Translations under genes and position numbers: made by a program
The notes under the pieces: generated by a model
The model's database searches: none
What the model was told of the DNA's origin: nothing
The model's input: the letters and a program-made list of their open reading frames with translations, nothing else
Part shown: one piece after another, positions 52,715-55,995 of the stretch
Layout: each line of letters opens with the position of its first letter
How positions within the stretch are numbered: position 1 is the first letter of the stretch
NCBI GenBank assembly: GCA_026400355.1
Contig: JAPLPE010000022.1
Span: forward strand, 205,507-261,501
Origin: Rhodobacterales bacterium
Lineage (GTDB): Bacteria; Pseudomonadota; Alphaproteobacteria; Rhodobacterales; Rhodobacteraceae
Direction: 5' to 3'
Length of the DNA stretch: 55,995 bases

Positions 52715-55700
52715 TTCGACGCCCCTCCCCCGCGCTGAATGGTCATTTCGATCTGCAATCTTGTGTCATCGCCCCAGGTCCTGCGCACCAGCGATTCGAC
52801 ACTGGCAAGACGTCGCCGCGCGACGTCATCGGTCTCGCCTGCCTCGACATAATTCAACTGCATGAAGGTTAGCCGCTCTCCGGAACTGGCAACGAACTGG
52901 CGGACCCCGTCTTCCAACGCAGCCGAGGGCTGGTCATCCGAAGTGAAGGCGCTGGCCGACAGTTCAACCCGAACCACACGCGACTGGGCTACACCGAAGT
53001 TCAGCTTCGCCATCTTGCCAGGCGTCACCACGATCGTTCGCGGGTTTTCCGTGGTGACGCCGTAGCCGGACGGCAGCGAGAGGGTGTCCAGCTTCATTGT
53101 GAAGTTCGACCCCGCCTGCTGCGGCAGTTCTGCACAAGGCACATGGAAACGGCCGAACTCGTCGGTCGTCACGATGACCCCTCTCGTGGTGACAACGCGG
53201 ACCCCGGGAATCCCCGGCTCGGTCAGGCTGTCCTCAGACCCTTCCGGCGCATCCTGATAGCCGTTCTGATTACGGTCGTCGAAGACCTTGCCAATGATGT
53301 CACTGCAATCGAATACGGCTTCGGGCTCACGCTGCACGGTGGCACTGGCGATGTTGGAGATACGATCTCCGCCCGAAGTGGCCAGCCAGGTCTGGTTTTC
53401 CATATCACCCAAGGGCGCATCCCCTGTGACGCGGACGGCGTATTCGACGGTCAGCGCGGCGTTGCCGGCAATCGTCTGGCCGGTCCAGCGCAGGGTGCGG
53501 CCGCTGATCACCGGCTCTTGCCGGGTGCCGTCCAGCCTGGCCGAGCCGGGTGTATAGACAAGGCCCACCGGCAGGATGTCCACCACGGTGACATCGCGCA
53601 ACGCACCCGGAGAGTTCGACCTAAACTGAAGTTCATAAGTGAAGGCATCGCCGATGATGACGCGTTGGGTGCTGGCCACCTTAGAGGCCGTCACATCGGG
53701 GTTGAAGGTCAAGGGCACCACGGTAGGACCTTCATCGCCAAGGGTCCCGCCGGACACTACAGTCACCGGTGGGCCGGTGGACGGATTGCCGGTGGCCGTG
53801 GCCTGGTTCTTCACTTCGGCGGCGTCAAAATCGGCCTGGCTGACTGAATAGGTGCCAAGGAACGTCGTTGTGTCGCTCTCGCCCGGTGCAAGGCTGGCAA
53901 TCGGCCCACCGCTCAGGGTCAGGCCAGGCAGCGGGTCGGTGACAGTAACATTGGTCAGCGTCACATTGCCGGTGTTAGTGACCGCGAAGCGATACAGGAT
54001 GACGTCGCCGATCTGCGTCGGCGTAGACATCTGCGAAGTGTCTGCGGTCTTGACGAGGGAAATACCCGGCTGCGCCGGGATCAGCGCGTCGGTCGGCAGG
54101 TCGTTGTCCACATCCGTGCCAGAGATATCTGTGGTTGTCGCGGTGCTGCCGGCCTTTGGGATATAGGTCCCGGTCGCCACCGCGGTATTCGATACGGTAC
54201 CCGCGTCGATATCGCTTTGGGTCAGCGCATAGCGCGCCGTGAAGGTCGTGCTGTCGGTCGCGCCGGGGGCGAGGCGCAGGATCGGTCCCCCGCTCAGCGT
54301 GATGCCGGGCAGCGGATCAGCAAGCGTCACATCGGTCAGGGTCACCGGCCCGGTGTTGGTGACCTTGAAGGCATAGGTCAGGACATCCCCGGGCCGCGCC
54401 GGATCGGACAGAAGCGAGGTGTCCACGGTCTTCACGAGGTTGATCGCGCCGGTGACGTCCAGATCGACCGTTGTCGGATCATCGTCCCCGACTGTTGCGC
54501 CAGACAGGTCCGAGACGGTGTCGGGACCGCCGGGGCCGGGATAGGTGCCAGTGGCGGTGGCCTGGTTCACAACCTGAGCCGCATCGAGATCGGCCTGGGT
54601 CAGCGTGTAGGCCGCGGTGAAGGTCGTGCTGTCCGATGCGCCGGGTGCCAGGCTGGCGATCGGACCGCCGGTCAGGATCAACCCCGGCAGCGGGTCAGCC
54701 AGCGTCACATCGGTCAGGGTGACGTTGCCGGTGTTGGTGACGGTGAAGGCATAGGTGATCGACTCTCCCAAGGCTGCCGGAGAGCTGACGCCGGAGGCAT
54801 CCGGCGTCTTGACCACTGCAATCGCCGGATTCTGCGTCAGCGGCACGACCGTCGGATTGTCATTGGTCTGGTCGGACCCGGAGACGTCCTCCACTGTGTC
54901 CGCCGCACCGGTGTTGTCGGTGTAGTTGCCGGTCGCGGTGGCCGAATTCTCGACATTGCCCGCATCGAGATCGGCCTGGGTCAGCGTGTAGGCCGCGGTG
55001 AAGGTCGTGCTGTCCGATGCAGCGGGTCAGCCAGCGTCACCTTGGTCAGGGTGACGTTGCCGGTGTTGGTGACGGTGAAGGCATAGGTGATCGACTCTCC
55101 CAAGGCTGCCGGAGAGCTGACGCCGGAGGCATCCGGCGTCTTGACCAGCGTGATCGCAGGGGCCTGGGCCAGCGGGACCACGGTCGGATCATCATTGGTA
55201 CTGTCTGAGCCTGAGGTATCTGTGACGTCCTCCGGGCCGGTGGCAGGATTGTCAAAGGTCCCGGTCACGGTGGCCGAATTCTCCACCTTGCCGGCGTCGA
55301 TATCACCCTGGGTGATCGCATAGCTGGCGGTGAAGGTGGTGCTGTCCACCACGCCCGAGGCCAGGCTGGCGATCGGCCCGCCGGTGATCACCAGGCCCGG
55401 CAGCAAATCGGCCAAGTCCAGGTCGGTCAGCGTGACGTTGCCGGTGTTGGTGACGGTGAAGGCATAGGTGATCACCTGACCGGGAAGCGCCGGCGTCGTC
55501 ACCGCCGAAGCATCCGCAGTCTTGACCAGCGCCACTGACGGGTCGCCCGTCAGCGACGAGGTTGTCGACGACGTGTCCGTGGCTTCCGTCCGCGTGCCCG
55601 ATCCGTCCGAGACATAATCCCCCGTCACCGTTGCGGTATTGTCCACCGTACCGGCGTCGATATCGGCTTGGGTCAACGTGTAAGTGGCCGTGAAGGCCGT

Positions 55701-55995
55701 GCTGTTGGTCGCGCCGGGCGCAAGGCTGGAGATCGGGCTGCCGGTCAGGTCCAGCCCCGGCAAGGGATCGGTCACGACCACGTCAAGCAGCGTCACCGGC
55801 CCGGTGTTATTGACGGTGAAGCTGTAGGTGATGGTCTCTCCCACTGCGGGAGGAAGAGAGACGGCGGACAGATCGGCGGTCTTCACGAGGTTGATCGCGC
55901 CGGTGACGTCCAGATCGACCGTTGTCGGATCATCGTCCCCGACTGTTGCGCCAGACAGGTCCGAGACGGTGTCGGGACCGCCGGGGCCGGGATAG
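52711..55995 (-). CDS. DUF11-repeat surface protein with SdrD-B-like domain; 5' end off window and frameshifted
   Basis: The gene enters from the right edge and ends at 52711. It encodes serial ~125-residue beta-sandwich repeats (DUF11/DUF7507 type), each with the pattern ALVKTAD...ITYAFTVTNTGNVTLTD...GGPIASLAPG...TQADLDAG (given in pieces). After them come an SdrD-B-like domain (DIIGKVFDDRNQNGYQD...PGIPGVRV) and a C-terminal domain (LEDGVRQFVASSGERL...). The frame runs open from the edge to ~55020, then shifts; from there a second frame runs to 52711. The cause is a 49-bp gap relative to the neighbouring repeat. So the copy here is broken, phase-off, or mis-assembled. A GTG at 54894 is not a credible start. 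Confidence 0.75.
54426..54544. repeat. 119-bp perfect direct repeat inside the DUF11 gene (left copy)
   Basis: Identical, base for base as far as the window shows, to 55877-55995 at the right edge (offset 1451 bp). It encodes the DVTGAINLVKT and GDDDPTTVDL linker between modules. Such identity implies recent duplication or gene conversion. Confidence 0.9.
55015..55022 (-). other. Frameshift point: 49-bp deletion within a DUF11 repeat
   Basis: Module starting near 54962 matches the module near 54581 exactly for 59 bp up to 55020, then resumes after a jump. Offsets change from 381 to 332 bp, so 49 bp are missing (the PGLILTGGPIASLAPG-encoding piece), with a 2-base GC microhomology at the ends. 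Confidence 0.85.
55877..55995. repeat. 119-bp perfect direct repeat inside the DUF11 gene (right copy, reaches the edge)
   Basis: Partner of 54426-54544; the identity may continue past the window. Restoring the missing 49 bp makes the copy spacing 1500 bp, an in-frame multiple of three and about four modules. Confidence 0.9.

Noticed and set aside
54426-55995. CRISPR-like array suspected from repeated blocks
   Set aside because: The repeats are ~375-380 bp protein-coding modules in frame, not short repeats with unique spacers; no cas genes are present.

Overview
The window is a GC-rich (roughly 63-64 % by eye), densely packed alphaproteobacterial chromosome segment. Gene content, ATGA/GTGA start-stop overlaps, the extended PstA/PstC proteins, a five-step hut pathway and GC-rich intergenic repeats all point to a member of the Rhodobacteraceae. 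This is an inference from gene content only; no 16S or marker search was possible.

Layout. (1) 1-10.7 kb: a myo-inositol catabolic operon on the minus strand: sugar-phosphate isomerase, CUT2 ABC transporter (binding protein, permease, ATPase), iolG, iolC with a C-terminal aldolase-like domain, iolD and the start of iolE, which leaves the left edge. It is headed by a LacI-type regulator. The regulator gene and the operon share a matching palindrome, the likely operator. (2) 11.1-13.1 kb: MocE-like Rieske ferredoxin, FAH-family hydrolase and ETHE1-like metallohydrolase. (3) 13.3-20.6 kb: complete histidine utilisation, hutIHGU on minus and hutFC on plus, with a HutC-type operator between. (4) 21.2-25.5 kb: a PqiA-PqiA-PqiB-PqiC intermembrane lipid transport operon. 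(5) 25.6-31.1 kb: ribokinase, FucU-type mutarotase and a CUT1 ATPase, divergent from a Tat-exported binding protein, plus a family-9-like carbohydrate-binding protein. No permeases lie beside them. (6) 31.2-34.1 kb: UDP-glucose dehydrogenase, RpiR regulator, tRNA-Gly. (7) 34.2-40.5 kb: pstSCAB-phoU-phoB, with a weak Pho-box candidate before pstS. (8) 40.8-47.2 kb: sterol-desaturase-family enzyme, then a tight operon of SDR, mannitol-dehydrogenase-family enzyme, two Gfo/Idh oxidoreductases and an AAC(3)-fold acyltransferase. (9) 47.1-49.2 kb: an unstable patch with a lower-GC fatty-acid desaturase between 152-bp direct repeats, a copied fragment of the RpiR gene end, and IS481-like and IS110 remnants. 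(10) 49.2 kb to the right edge: a predicted 1165-aa outer-membrane barrel co-transcribed with a giant DUF11-repeat surface protein, whose reading frame is broken by a 49-bp loss inside one repeat.

How it works together. Much of the window serves uptake and oxidation of polyols and sugars (inositol, ribose/fucose-like, an unknown polyol or glycoside) and of histidine, each under local control (LacI, HutC, possibly RpiR). The Pst/Pho block handles phosphate starvation. The best candidates for something undescribed are the orphan SDR/MDH/Gfo/Gfo/AAC operon and the barrel plus DUF11 pair. The most informative evolutionary signals are the direct repeats around the desaturase and the in-repeat 49-bp deletion.
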